This document shows positions 8,465 through 17,310 of a DNA stretch of 64,000 bases, piece by piece. Location of the stretch: assembly GCA_017523995.1 (NCBI GenBank), contig JAFWUX010000099.1, forward strand, positions 1-64,000, written 5' to 3'. This DNA is from Oscillospiraceae bacterium (GTDB lineage Bacteria > Bacillota_A > Clostridia > Oscillospirales > Ruminococcaceae). The position numbers and the translations under genes are program-made. The notes beneath the pieces were generated by a model. It had not been told where the DNA came from, ran no database searches, and saw only the letters and a list, made by a program, of their open reading frames with translations. Every line of letters starts with the position of its first letter. Position 1 is the first letter of the stretch.

Positions 8465-9118
8465 ATGGGACTTTTTGATGTATTCTCCAAAGGCGGAAAG
8501 TATTTTGGAAAGGCGATCGAGCCGAAATGTGAATACTGTGAACACGGCAAGCGTTCCAGCGACGGAAACAAGGTGCTATGTACAAAGAAGGGCATGGTCG
8601 ATGCCGGATATCACTGCACCAAGTTCCTGTATTCTCCGCTCAAGCGCATTCCGGTCAAGCAGCTCGAGCGCGTCGGCTGGCTCGATGGCGATTACGAAGA
8701 AAAGGATTTCGCTGAAATCTCGAAAAAGAAAGCGGAGGAAGCAAAGGCTGCTGCAAAAGAAGCAGCAAAGGCTCCCGCACCCGCTCCGAAGCCTGTGACG
8801 CCCGCCGCGCCTTCTGTGGCGCCTGCTCCGGCTCCGAAGCCTGCGACGCCGGTCACGCCTTCCGTGACACCTGCTCCGGCTCCGAAGCCCGTGACGCCGG
8901 TTACACCTTCCGTGACGCCTGCTCCGGCTCCGAAGCCCGTGACACCGGCTGCACCTTCCGCGGCACCTGCTCCGGCAGCTCCGAAGCCCGCGATGGGCGG
9001 CGATCTGGCTTCGCTTGCGGCTATGGCTGAGGCGGCCGGCGAATACAATCCGGAACCCGCTCCGGCTGCGGATGCTCCGCAGGAAAATGGCGGCATGAAT
9101 GCGCTGAGCAGCATGTAA
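8465..9118 (+). CDS. Zinc-ribbon-like protein with Pro/Ala repeat linker
   Basis: This 217-residue protein has no signal peptide or membrane segment. Residues 13-65 carry four cysteines (C-x2-C at KCEYCEHGK, then LCTKKG and HCTKF) followed by YSPLKRIPVK. This resembles a small Clostridial zinc-ribbon family of unknown function. From about 100 to 175 there are four 16-residue repeats of the type APAPKPVTPVTPSVTP, encoded by 48-bp DNA repeats. An acidic, Met-ending tail follows. The linker suggests a flexible tether. The start ATG 8465 has GAGGTG upstream. Confidence 0.7.
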   Translation: MGLFDVFSKGGKYFGKAIEPKCEYCEHGKRSSDGNKVLCTKKGMVDAGYHCTKFLYSPLKRIPVKQLERVGWLDGDYEEKDFAEISKKKAEEAKAAAKEAAKAPAPAPKPVTPAAPSVAPAPAPKPATPVTPSVTPAPAPKPVTPVTPSVTPAPAPKPVTPAAPSAAPAPAAPKPAMGGDLASLAAMAEAAGEYNPEPAPAADAPQENGGMNALSSM

Positions 9119-9146
9119 AAAAGGGGATAAATAAACCACGGTCAAG

Positions 9147-9175
9147 CAGCCTGAGAGCCTCGCGCTTTCAGGCTG
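9147..9175 (+). terminator. Hairpin after the Pro-repeat gene
   Basis: CAGCCTGAGAGC and GCTTTCAGGCTG form a 12-bp stem with one G-T pair. There is no real U-tract, so it is either a weak terminator or part of the neighbouring repeat array. Confidence 0.4.
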
Positions 9176-9200
9176 TTCCCGTGTCGGCAGTGCCGACAGC

Positions 9201-9499
9201 CGTTTCGGGAATATCAGCTGACCGATTGTGCTGCCTGACTGCCCGACCGCTGACGCAATATGACGGGCAGTGACCGACGCCGTTTCGGGAATATCAGCTG
9301 CCCCTTTTTGCTGCCTGACTGCCCGACCGCTGACGCAATATGACGGGCAGTGAACGGTGCCGTTTCGGGAATGTCAGTTGACCGATTGTGCTGCCTGACT
9401 GCCCGACCGCTGCCGCAATATGACGGGCAGTGACCGGTGCCGTTTCGGGAATGTCAGCTGACCCTTTTTGCTGCCTGAGTGCCCGACCGCTGACGTAAT
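9201..9499 (+). repeat. 80-bp tandem repeat array (3.7 units)
   Basis: Units start with CGTTTCGGGA at exactly 9201, 9281, 9361 and 9441. Each holds a hairpin (ACTGCCCG ... CGGGCAGT). Units 1 and 3 share ACCGATTGTG, while units 2 and 4 share CCTTTTTG. The array therefore grew by duplication of a 160-bp dimer. A diverged single unit lies at about 61546-61625. There are no spacers, so it is not CRISPR. Confidence 0.85.
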
Positions 9500-9541
9500 C
9501 AGAATAACAGTATTTACAGGTGTTTGCTATGAAAAAAGGCT

Positions 9542-10152
9542 TTGAAACTGTTACGCAGCATACTCAAATGGATCGGGATCATCATGCTTGGTCTGACCGT
9601 CATACTCCTCACTGTCCGCCTGATCGGAAAGCTGTATAACAGAAGAACACCCGAAGGCGGCATCAGCGAAACCATGTATGCGGATATCAACGGCGCAAAA
9701 CAGTGGATCAGTATTTACGGACAGGATCGTGACAATCCGGTGCTGCTGTATATCCACGGCGGTCCGTTTGCCCCGACAAGCTGGGCGGACTGGGCCGTCT
9801 GGAAAAGCTCAGTGCGGATTACACGGTCATAAACTGGAATCAGCGCGGCTACGGACATAATTATCCGAAATACAAAGCAACGGAACCGATCTCGGCGGAC
9901 GATATGATCGCTGACGGAAAAGCGCTGACGGATTTCCTGTGCGATTATCTGGGCAAGGAAATAATTACTGTGTTCGGGCACTCTATGGGTTCTATCTACG
10001 CGGCAAATCTTGCACTGGATTATCCTGAAAAATATGATGCTGTCATTGTGGGCGCGCTGATCGTTGATGAACAGGAAAGCCGCAGCTGCTATAAAGAATA
10101 TCAGCTTGCACGGACGGTAAATGATCCGGAGATGCACGCTGCTGTGCTGTGA
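9542..10152 (+). pseudogene. Alpha/beta hydrolase, frameshifted and truncated
   Basis: The first part (9542-9832) gives an N-terminal membrane anchor (IIMLGLTVILLTVRLIG) and the fold start VLLYIHGGPFAPTSWADW. The match then continues in another frame, giving LEKLSADYTVINWNQRGYG, and then in the frame at 9904 through the nucleophile elbow VFGHSMGS. A single-base frameshift therefore lies near 9795-9802. The product also stops right after HAAVL, so the C-terminal third with the catalytic His is missing. An upstream ATG at 9529 is out of frame with the TTG start, which may be a second lesion. Confidence 0.8.
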
Positions 10153-10220
10153 TCAGCTTGCTGCATTTGCGCATCAGATCGCACAAAAGAATCATCCTGC
10201 CTGAGAAAGGACAAACACCT

Positions 10221-10589
10221 ATGATCGTACTGGATTTTGGAAACTGCTGCTTTAACGGCAACAGAGAAGAATATATCATGATCGTCATTGCACCGAAAAC
10301 GGATTTCGCCTCGAAGGATGCATTTCTGGACGGGGCAATCCGGTTTCTCAATGCAGATGAAAACAGCGATTTCTTCGATGATTACGAGGAACTCTATCAG
10401 GAGCGCAGCTATGAGCCGGTCAATATCGACATCGACGCAGATTTCAAAAATATGAGTCAGCGCGTCGGATTTCTGCACGAACCGGTTTTGCAGGCGTTCA
10501 GCATCGGCAAAGATGAATGGAATGACTGGTCTGCGATCCTCGAAACAAAATCGGAATACATCCTCTATCGCTGGGCTACAAGCGCCTGA
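10221..10589 (+). CDS. Hypothetical protein
   Basis: This is a 122-residue, acidic, soluble protein that I do not recognise. It begins MIVLDFGNCCFNGNREEY and contains DENSDFFDDYEELYQERSYE. ATG 10221 has AAAGGA eleven bases upstream; longer in-frame starts overlap the hydrolase remnant. It lies between the broken hydrolase and the methyltransferase with short gaps. Confidence 0.55.
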   Translation: MIVLDFGNCCFNGNREEYIMIVIAPKTDFASKDAFLDGAIRFLNADENSDFFDDYEELYQERSYEPVNIDIDADFKNMSQRVGFLHEPVLQAFSIGKDEWNDWSAILETKSEYILYRWATSA

Positions 10590-10670
10590 CCGATCGGATA
10601 TTCATTCTTTCAAGCCTCAAAAAATCAAGACTAAATTCAGGAAGGAGCAGTATGATCCTGTTATGGGATC

Positions 10671-11477
10671 ATGCGCAAATCTATGGACATTCAGAACAAC
10701 AGTATCGACGGCGGAAAGGCATTCGACTGGGGACGCACCTCGGGCGACTACGCGAAATTCCGTGATATCTACCCCGAAGCATTCTACAGGGCGATCCTTG
10801 ACCGCGGATTCTGCAAAGACGGTCAGCGCTGCCTTGACCTCGGCACCGGAACCGGCGTGCTGCCGCGCAATCTCTATCACGCAGGGGCGCAGTGGTGCGG
10901 CACGGATATCTCGCCGGAACAGATCGAACAGGCAAAGCGGCTCGCCGCAGATGCCGGTATGCAGATCGACTTCCGCACCGCTTCTGCGGAGACAACCGAC
11001 TATCCCGATGACAGCTTCGATACCGTCACGGCATGTCAGTGCTACTGGTATTTCGATGCGGCAAAAGCATATCCCAATATCGCAAGAATGCTCAAAAAGG
11101 ACGGTTCACTCGTGCTGCTCTATATGGGCTGGCTCGCGGAGGAGGACAAAATCGCGGATGCAAGCGAAAAGCTTGTGCTGCAATATAATCCAAAATGGAC
11201 CGGCGCAGGCGACAGACGGCATCTGATTCAGCCGCCCGAGGAAATCGCGGAGCTGTTTGACATCACCGAACAGACCATGTTCGATCTGCCGGTGCACTTT
11301 ACCCGCGAAAACTGGCACGGCAGAATGCGCGCATGCAGAGGCGTCGGGGCTTCGCTCGATGCACAGCAGATCAGGGCGTGGGACGCCGATCACAGAGCGA
11401 TGCTCGAATCCCTCGCGCCCGCGGAATTCGATATCCTGCACTATGCCGCCATGACGGTACTCAAGGTGAAAAAGTAA
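10671..11477 (+). CDS. Class I SAM-dependent methyltransferase
   Basis: This 268-residue cytoplasmic enzyme transfers a methyl group from S-adenosylmethionine to an unknown acceptor. Motif I is CLDLGTGTGVLPRNLY near 60-75. The acidic loop CGTDISPEQIEQAK follows, and FDTVTACQCYWYFD serves as motif IV. The start is uncertain: ATG 10671 and ATG 10686 are in frame, while the best ribosome site (AAGGAG at 10641) fits an out-of-frame ATG at 10654. The substrate is not predictable from context. Confidence 0.82.
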   Translation: MRKSMDIQNNSIDGGKAFDWGRTSGDYAKFRDIYPEAFYRAILDRGFCKDGQRCLDLGTGTGVLPRNLYHAGAQWCGTDISPEQIEQAKRLAADAGMQIDFRTASAETTDYPDDSFDTVTACQCYWYFDAAKAYPNIARMLKKDGSLVLLYMGWLAEEDKIADASEKLVLQYNPKWTGAGDRRHLIQPPEEIAELFDITEQTMFDLPVHFTRENWHGRMRACRGVGASLDAQQIRAWDADHRAMLESLAPAEFDILHYAAMTVLKVKK

Positions 11478-12240
11478 TTTGAAATTAGAAATGAGAAATG
11501 AGAAATTGCGGTATGCGCTGCGCGCATGATTCATAATGGGGCGCTGCCCCAAACCCCGCCAAAGGGATACTATCCCTTTGGAATCCCATTTTGATGCTGC
11601 CGGAGCACAACATATCAAAAGTTTTGGTCGAGCTTTTTCACCGCGCCGTGCGCGGCTCCGTATTGCTAAAGCATTCCGGTCACGCGCTGTGCTGCCGGAG
11701 CATAACACGCCGCAGGAGCGCCAATATAAAAGTTTTGATCAAACTTTTTCAAAAGTTTGCGGGGTCGAGGGGCAGAGCCCTCGCCGCACTCCGCAGAGTG
11801 CGGAATCTCCCGGCGTCAGGAGCTCCGCAGGGGTGAATCCGATAAAACGATCCGGTGGATCGTTTTTCGGAGAGGGCAGCCCTGCGATAGAGGGCTCCCC
11901 TAAGTGAATTGCAAAGCAATTCACCGTCTGCCGCAACTGCTTAAGTTGTTGGCATTGGCTGCCCCATACCCCGCCAAAGGGCTGCCGGCACTTTGGAATC
12001 CCATTTTTATAAAACAGTTGAAATTGCATCCTAAATGGGATTCTGAAGCGGCATTTGTTCCTTTAGCAGGGGGCAGCTCGATGCTTGCACAGCAAACTCG
12101 ACACAGCGATGCGCGCATGATTCTGAATGCCGCAAAGTTTCATTTGATTTTCAACTTTCAGCTATCTGACATGCATATTCCTCTGCTATGATGTGCGTGA
12201 CAAAATCTCAGTATTCCGATTCGCAGCCATACACACACCC
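11478..12240. repeat. Intergenic region made of dispersed repeats, with mosaic repeat R2 copy b
   Basis: No gene is seen in this ~760-base gap. It begins with an AAATGAGAAATGAGAAATT segment plus GCGGTATGCGCTGCGCGCAT that also occurs at 20388-20408. It continues with CCAAAGGG..CCCTTTGG palindromes. A full R2 copy follows at about 11728-11935 (AAAAGTTTTGATCAAACTTT, then GATCCGGTGGATCG and GTGAATTGCAAAGCAATTCA). Frames across it, such as 11536-11907, are repeat translations. Confidence 0.65.
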
Positions 12241-12254
12241 AAAGGAGTCGATTT

Positions 12255-13124
12255 ATGTTCAAGAAACTCACCGCGCTGCTGCTCGGCGCAATCACGCTGC
12301 TGACCGCTGCAGGCTGTACGCAGTCCTCCGGATCGCAGGAGCCGGAAAGCGGCATTCCCGTCACCGGCGATTTCACAGTCACCGCGCTCAACGTCGGCAA
12401 GGCGGATGCGCTCGTGCTGCAGACACAGAACACAGTCACCGTCATTGATACCGGCAACAAGGGCGACGGCAAGCAGATCGAAAAATTCCTGACCAATCAG
12501 GGCATTGACACAATCGACAATCTCATCATCACGCACTTTGACAAGGACCATGTCGGCGGTGCGGCAAGAGTCATCAACCGCATGAAGGTCAAAAATGTCT
12601 ACGTGCCGGATTACACCTCGGATTCGGACGAATACAACAGCTTCATCGAAAAGATCGACGAGATGCAGACACCGCTCACGGCAATGGCGGCAAAATCGCA
12701 GACCGAATGGCAGGCGGATGATGCACACTTTACCCTCTATGCGCCGCAGGAATCCTTCTACGGCAAGGATGAGGAGAACGATTATTCCCTCGTGCTCTAT
12801 GTGCAGCACGGCTCGAACAAACTGCTCTTTACAGGCGATGCCGAAAATGCCCGTCAGCAGGAGATCATGGACTTAAATCTCGGCGAAGTGGACTTCCTCA
12901 AAGTCCCCTATCACGGGAACTATATGAAAACAACAGAGGCATTCTTCGATGCATGCAATCCGAAGGTCGCCGTTGTCTGCTGCTCTGAAAAGGAGGACGC
13001 CGATCCTTCGACTGTTGAAACGCTGCAGAAGCGCGGCATCGAGACCTACTATACCTATCAGGGAAATGTCACGGTTGTCAGTGACGGAAAGGCGCTGCGC
13101 TGTGAACAGCAGGCTGCCGGATAA
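12255..13124 (+). CDS. MBL-fold hydrolase lipoprotein (ComEC C-terminal-like)
   Basis: This 289-residue exported lipoprotein has a signal peptide ending in the lipobox LTAAGC (Cys at about 21). It carries a metallo-beta-lactamase domain of the kind found at the C-terminus of ComEC. The metal motif is seen as THFDKDHVGG near 94-103, followed by FTGDAE and KVPYHGNY. Such proteins often hydrolyse phosphodiesters outside the cell. The start ATG 12255 has AAAGGAG upstream. The next gene begins 24 bases after the stop. Confidence 0.87.
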   Translation: MFKKLTALLLGAITLLTAAGCTQSSGSQEPESGIPVTGDFTVTALNVGKADALVLQTQNTVTVIDTGNKGDGKQIEKFLTNQGIDTIDNLIITHFDKDHVGGAARVINRMKVKNVYVPDYTSDSDEYNSFIEKIDEMQTPLTAMAAKSQTEWQADDAHFTLYAPQESFYGKDEENDYSLVLYVQHGSNKLLFTGDAENARQQEIMDLNLGEVDFLKVPYHGNYMKTTEAFFDACNPKVAVVCCSEKEDADPSTVETLQKRGIETYYTYQGNVTVVSDGKALRCEQQAAG

Positions 13125-13148
13125 CCCTTTCATCCACGGAGAACTGAC

Positions 13149-14342
13149 ATGAAACAAAAAGAGACACTGCTCATCCCTGCCCTGCTCGACGCACATTTTC
13201 CGCTGATGAAATACGCCTTTTATACGCGGCGGTTTCATCCGGTGATTCTCAGCAACAAAAAGCGCGTCACCGAGACAGGGCTGCGGTATGTCCACAATGA
13301 TATGTGCTACCCCTGTATTCTCAATACGGGGCAGATGATCCGTGCGCTCGGGAGCGGCATGTTCGATCCCGACCGCACAAAGCTGCTGATGCCCTCTGTC
13401 GGCGATGCGTGCCGCGGCTCGAATTATACCGAGGTGCTGCGCAAAGCCGTCCGGAAGGCGGGCTACAAACAGGTGCGCGTGCTGACCATGAACCTTAAAC
13501 ACATCGACGAGGAGAATCAGCTCGGGATTACGCCGAAAATGGTCTGGCGCGCGTTTTTTGCACTCTGGTACGGCGATCTGCTGATGATGCTCGTGCAGCA
13601 GGTGCGCCCCTATGAACTCCGCCGCGGCGAGACCGAACGCTGCCGTGACAAATGGTTTCGGATTCTCGGGAAGGAGCTGCTGCAGTTCCGGAATCTGCGG
13701 ATTACAACCATGCTGCGGCGCTTTGACGAGATCACTGCCGATTTTGCCGCGATCCGACGCAGCGGCGAAAAAAAGCAGCGCATCGCGATCGTCGGGGAGC
13801 TCTATACCAAATACTGCGCGCTCGGCAACTGGGATATGGTCCGGTGGCTGGAGCGCTCCGGCTGCGAAAGCTTCACGAACGGGCTCTCGTGGTATGTGCT
13901 CTATTACATCGACTCGCATCTGACACTTGCCTCGCCGCCCGAAGCCGCAGGCTACCGCGTCATCGGGAAGGTGCTGCAGGCAATCCAGACGCGCATGGTC
14001 AAAGCTGTCACATCTGCGGGATTCTTCTCGCTGCCGCCGCTCAATATTCTCAAAGAGGAAGTCCGCGGGACAGTCCGGTTCGGGGCTGCCATCGGCGACG
14101 GCTGGCTCATCGGCACCGAATCCGCGGGGTATATTCTGCACGGCTGCAAAAAAGTTCTTGCAATCCAGCCCTTCGGCTGCATGCCGAATCATGTGAGCGG
14201 CAGAGGGCTTTATGCATCCCTGCAGCGCAAATGCGGCGGGCATATCGTCAGCGTGGATGTCGATTCCAGCGGCACGCCCGTCAATGCCTATAACCGCGCA
14301 AAAATGCTCATTGATATGATTGATGTCCCAACTGTCTCTTGA
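13149..14342 (+). CDS. 2-hydroxyacyl-CoA dehydratase subunit D-like (HgdB/DUF2229 type) protein
   Basis: This 397-residue protein resembles the DUF2229/HgdB-like part that is usually fused to an ATPase activase of the BcrAD/BadFG family. Cysteines for an iron-sulfur centre are visible in NDMCYPCILNTGQ near 50-62 and at DACRGSNY near 88. GCMPNHVSGRGLYASLQRK and VDVDSSGTPVNAYNRAKML match the C-terminal end of the family. No activase gene is nearby. The last five codons and the stop codon lie inside the palindromic element at 14322-14446, so the native C-terminus was replaced. Confidence 0.75.
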   Translation: MKQKETLLIPALLDAHFPLMKYAFYTRRFHPVILSNKKRVTETGLRYVHNDMCYPCILNTGQMIRALGSGMFDPDRTKLLMPSVGDACRGSNYTEVLRKAVRKAGYKQVRVLTMNLKHIDEENQLGITPKMVWRAFFALWYGDLLMMLVQQVRPYELRRGETERCRDKWFRILGKELLQFRNLRITTMLRRFDEITADFAAIRRSGEKKQRIAIVGELYTKYCALGNWDMVRWLERSGCESFTNGLSWYVLYYIDSHLTLASPPEAAGYRVIGKVLQAIQTRMVKAVTSAGFFSLPPLNILKEEVRGTVRFGAAIGDGWLIGTESAGYILHGCKKVLAIQPFGCMPNHVSGRGLYASLQRKCGGHIVSVDVDSSGTPVNAYNRAKMLIDMIDVPTVS

Positions 14343-14446
14343 AGATATCTGCTTGTCTTTTTGCCATGATACTGCGTTAGAAATCCTTGCCTTGTCTCAT
14401 GACAAAAATCCTGCGCATCTATTCTTCAAGATTTCATTGGTACATC
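14322..14446 (-). repeat. Palindromic element, copy 2 (short form)
   Basis: This is the reverse-complement copy of the element at 1-146 and 46223-46376. It is complete from GATGTACCAA to TTGGGACATC (125 bases). It lacks 29 internal bases present in the other copies, a loss that falls between two AAGGC direct repeats. The stop codon of the dehydratase-like gene (14340-14342) lies within it. Confidence 0.85.
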
Positions 14447-14472
14447 TATACAATCTGACACGGGAGAACCAT

Positions 14473-15423
14473 ATGGCACAAACTGATTTTTCTGCGCTGC
14501 TCATTGACAATCTGCAGCGCTATAACACCGACTTTCGCGCGGCAGCGCCCCTGCTGCTCGATCCCGACCGGATCATCGGCGGGCTGCATTTTTCGGATGC
14601 GTTCATGCAAACACTGCATGATCCCGAACATCCCGGCTTCAAAGATGCGTGGCGGATGCTGCTCTGGGAAATCTGCTGCGATGCGCCGCTGCTGTTCCAT
14701 ATCACCGAGACGGGATTCCGCATCCAGCAGCAGATGATGCAGTTTCCGGACGGCAGAACTGTGCCCGTCTGCACCCCTGTGCCGACGATGACGCTGGACG
14801 AATACCGCAAAGCGCTCGAGGTATTCCTGCCCGAATGGCTGCAGTTTACCGCGGTCATCCGGCAGAAAACCGCAGGCTGCAGCACGCTCGCCGCGGCGCT
14901 CATCACGGCGCTCGAAATCAACGGGCTGTGCAGATATGACTACACCTATTCGCACAACTCCATCCGGAATGTGCTGCATGACGGCATTGCGCTCTGCTGG
15001 GGCTTTACCGGCTGCTTCAACGCGGTCATGCGGCTGCTCGGATACCGCGCGGAGCCCGTCTTTACATGGAACCTCGGCGGCGAGGAGCATGCGTGGTCGG
15101 CGCTCTATGTCCCCGAGCAGGATCGCTGGTGCGAAATCGACGTCACATGGATGAACAACACCCACAAGGACAAGCAGTTCATCGACCTGTGCTTCTTTGA
15201 CTGCGCAAGCGGCGACAAGGAAGGCTTCCCGCAGCACTATGCGGAGAAACCGGAATCCGTGCTGCTCGTGAACGATCCGCCGCTGATTGATCTTTCCGAT
15301 CGCAGCGGCATCGGGTACCGGTATCTCGATCACAGCAAAGTTGTCACGGAAATCACGTACCTGCTTTCCAATCAGTTCCGGCTGACATTTGATGACGGTT
15401 CGGAGGAGATTTTGCAGCTTTAA
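14473..15423 (+). CDS. Transglutaminase-like cysteine-type protein
   Basis: This 316-residue protein has no signal peptide. A transglutaminase-type Cys-His-Asp triad is visible: Cys in IALCWGFTGCFNAVMRLLG near 175-190, His in LGGEEHAWSALYV near 211, and Asp in WCEIDVTWMNN near 226. Bacterial members are mostly peptidases or of unknown role. The start ATG 14473 has GGGAGAACC upstream. It follows the palindromic element and precedes the trp promoter, so it is probably a single gene. Confidence 0.78.
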   Translation: MAQTDFSALLIDNLQRYNTDFRAAAPLLLDPDRIIGGLHFSDAFMQTLHDPEHPGFKDAWRMLLWEICCDAPLLFHITETGFRIQQQMMQFPDGRTVPVCTPVPTMTLDEYRKALEVFLPEWLQFTAVIRQKTAGCSTLAAALITALEINGLCRYDYTYSHNSIRNVLHDGIALCWGFTGCFNAVMRLLGYRAEPVFTWNLGGEEHAWSALYVPEQDRWCEIDVTWMNNTHKDKQFIDLCFFDCASGDKEGFPQHYAEKPESVLLVNDPPLIDLSDRSGIGYRYLDHSKVVTEITYLLSNQFRLTFDDGSEEILQL

Positions 15424-15450
15424 TTAAAACATAAATTTTTTGATTTGCTA

Positions 15451-15479
15451 TTGACAAACGGCAAAAAATCGTGTATGCT
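15451..15479 (+). promoter_or_regulatory. trp operon promoter
   Basis: TTGACA at 15451-15456 and TATGCT at 15474-15479 have a 17-base spacer. It lies directly upstream of the T-box leader. Confidence 0.85.
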
Positions 15480-15499
15480 ATTGACTAACAAGCAAAACC

Positions 15500-15803
15500 G
15501 TTGAAGCGGAGATAAAGCGTAATATGCCCCTACAGAGAGTCCGGTATGCTGAGAGCCGGACGGGAATCAGTTTCGCAAATGGCCCGCTGAGGGCGCAGTC
15601 GGCATTGCCGGTAAAACTGCGACGTGCAGACATACGTCAGTTGTCAGGGATATGCTGGTATCCTGCAAAAAAAAGCGCGCTAAACTGTTCCGCCGCCAGA
15701 TAAATCTGCCGTCGGAAAGTTTGCGAATCAAGGTGGCACCGCGAGCATGAACAATACGCTCGTCCTTGACTGATGAACAGTTCAGGGACGGGCGTTTTTA
15801 TTT
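15500..15803 (+). promoter_or_regulatory. T-box leader (tRNA-Trp sensing) with intrinsic terminator
   Basis: The T-box core AAGGTGGCACCGCG is at 15730-15743. It is followed by the terminator stem 15757-15773/15778-15794 and a U-run (TTTTTATTTT). Upstream is the Stem I region with GAGAGTCCGGTATGCTGAGAGCCGG-type pairing. A likely specifier codon TGG (Trp) is at 15580-15582, before CCCGCTGAGGGCGCAGT. Uncharged tRNA-Trp would pair with the T-box and favour the antiterminator, turning on trp genes during tryptophan shortage. The class is certain; the exact specifier position is an inference. Confidence 0.92.
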
Positions 15804-15831
15804 TGTCCCGTCCGGAAAGGAAGCATCCGCA

Positions 15832-17310
15832 ATGAAAGTTTCACTGACTCTTGAAGAAGCCCTGCAATATGCAGAACAATCGGAATACCGTGTGCTCCCG
15901 CTCAGCACCGAGCTGCTCTGTGACGATGTCACACCGATGGAGGTGCTGCGGCGGCTCCGCAAAATCTCCGCGCACTGCTATCTGCTCGAATCGGTTTCCG
16001 GCCCCGAGGCGCACGGGCGCTACACCTTCCTCGGATATGATCCGAAAACCGGCATCTCCTGCCGGAACGGGAAAATCAAAATCGGCGATGTGACATTCAC
16101 AACCGAAAATCCCGCACGCGAGCTGCGGCGGCTGATGAAGGAATACCGCAGCCCGAAGCTCGGAAATCTGCCGCCCTTTACCGGCGGACTCGTCGGATAC
16201 TTCTCCTACGATTACTTCGGCTATCAGGAGCCGCGCATCCGCACTGCAAAGGATGACGATGCGCATTTTCAGGATCTCGACCTCATGCTCTTTGACCGCG
16301 TGATCGCGTTCGATCACTTCCGGCAGAAGCTGATCCTGATTGCGAACATGCGGCTCGATGAACCGGAGACCGAATATCACAAGGCGCTGCAGACACTCAC
16401 GCAGATGAAGGAGCTTGTCCTGCACGGCGAGAAAGCCGCAGAGCCCGAAAGCCGCATGACCGGCGAACTGACGCCGCTCTTTGACCGCGAAGCCTACTGC
16501 GAAATGGTCGAGAAGGCAAAGCATTATATCCATGAGGGCGATATCTTCCAGATCGTGCTCTCAAACCGGTTCAGCGCGCCGTTTACCGGTTCGCTGCTCA
16601 ACACCTACCGCGTGCTGCGGACGGTCAATCCCTCGCCCTATATGTTCTACTTCTCCGGCACGGATGTCGAGGTCGCGGGCGCTTCGCCGGAAACACTCGT
16701 CAAGCTCGAGGACGGCGTGCTGCACACATTCCCGCTCGCCGGAACCCGTCCCAGAGGAAAGACTGCCGCAGAGGACAAGGCGCTCGAAGCCGATCTGCTG
16801 CAGGATGAAAAGGAACTCGCCGAGCACAACATGCTCGTCGATCTCGGCAGAAACGATCTCGGCAGAATCAGCCGGTTCGGCAGTGTCGAAGTCGAAAAGC
16901 TGCACGAGATCGAGCGCTATTCGCATGTCATGCACATCGGCTCGACGGTGCGCGGTGAGATCCGCCCCGAATGCGATGCTCTCGATGCCGTCGGCGCGGT
17001 GCTGCCTGCCGGTACGCTTTCCGGCGCGCCGAAAATCCGCGCATGCCAGCTCATCGGGGAGCTCGAGGGCAGCAAGCGCGGCATCTACGGCGGTGCGGTC
17101 GGGTATCTCTCGTTTCAGGGCGATCTCGATATGTGCATCGCGATCCGGCTCGCCTACCGCAAGGGCGGCACAGTCTATATCCGGAGCGGCGCCGGCATCG
17201 TTGCCGACTCTGTCCCCGAAAAGGAATATCAGGAATGCATCAACAAAGCCGCTGCCGTTGTGCATGCGCTGAAGGAACAGGAGGCGCTTTCTCATGATTC
17301 TGCTGATTGA
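15832..17310 (+). CDS. trpE: Anthranilate synthase component I
   Basis: TrpE (492 residues) makes anthranilate from chorismate with ammonia from TrpG. The feedback-site motif LLES is at about residue 50 (CYLLESVSG). The chorismate-binding domain carries [26 protein letters not shown] and DLGRNDLGR, then [19 protein letters not shown]. The start is ATG 15832 with GGAAAGGA upstream. An in-frame ATG at 15766 would read through the terminator hairpin and is rejected. The 3' end overlaps trpGD by 17 bases. Confidence 0.97.
   Translation: MKVSLTLEEALQYAEQSEYRVLPLSTELLCDDVTPMEVLRRLRKISAHCYLLESVSGPEAHGRYTFLGYDPKTGISCRNGKIKIGDVTFTTENPARELRRLMKEYRSPKLGNLPPFTGGLVGYFSYDYFGYQEPRIRTAKDDDAHFQDLDLMLFDRVIAFDHFRQKLILIANMRLDEPETEYHKALQTLTQMKELVLHGEKAAEPESRMTGELTPLFDREAYCEMVEKAKHYIHEGDIFQIVLSNRFSAPFTGSLLNTYRVLRTVNPSPYMFYFSGTDVEVAGASPETLVKLEDGVLHTFPLAGTRPRGKTAAEDKALEADLLQDEKELAEHNMLVDLGRNDLGRISRFGSVEVEKLHEIERYSHVMHIGSTVRGEIRPECDALDAVGAVLPAGTLSGAPKIRACQLIGELEGSKRGIYGGAVGYLSFQGDLDMCIAIRLAYRKGGTVYIRSGAGIVADSVPEKEYQECINKAAAVVHALKEQEALSHDSAD

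Noticed and set aside
8576..9145. 189-residue Arg/Ser/His-rich frame on the minus strand
   Set aside because: It is the antisense of the Pro/Ala repeat gene, a composition artefact of GC-rich repeats.
9201..9499. Possible CRISPR array
   Set aside because: Units are directly abutting 80-bp repeats without unique spacers, and no cas genes are in the window.
15766..15831. Longer trpE with start at 15766
   Set aside because: The extra codons run through the T-box terminator stem and U-run, and the ribosome site fits ATG 15832.
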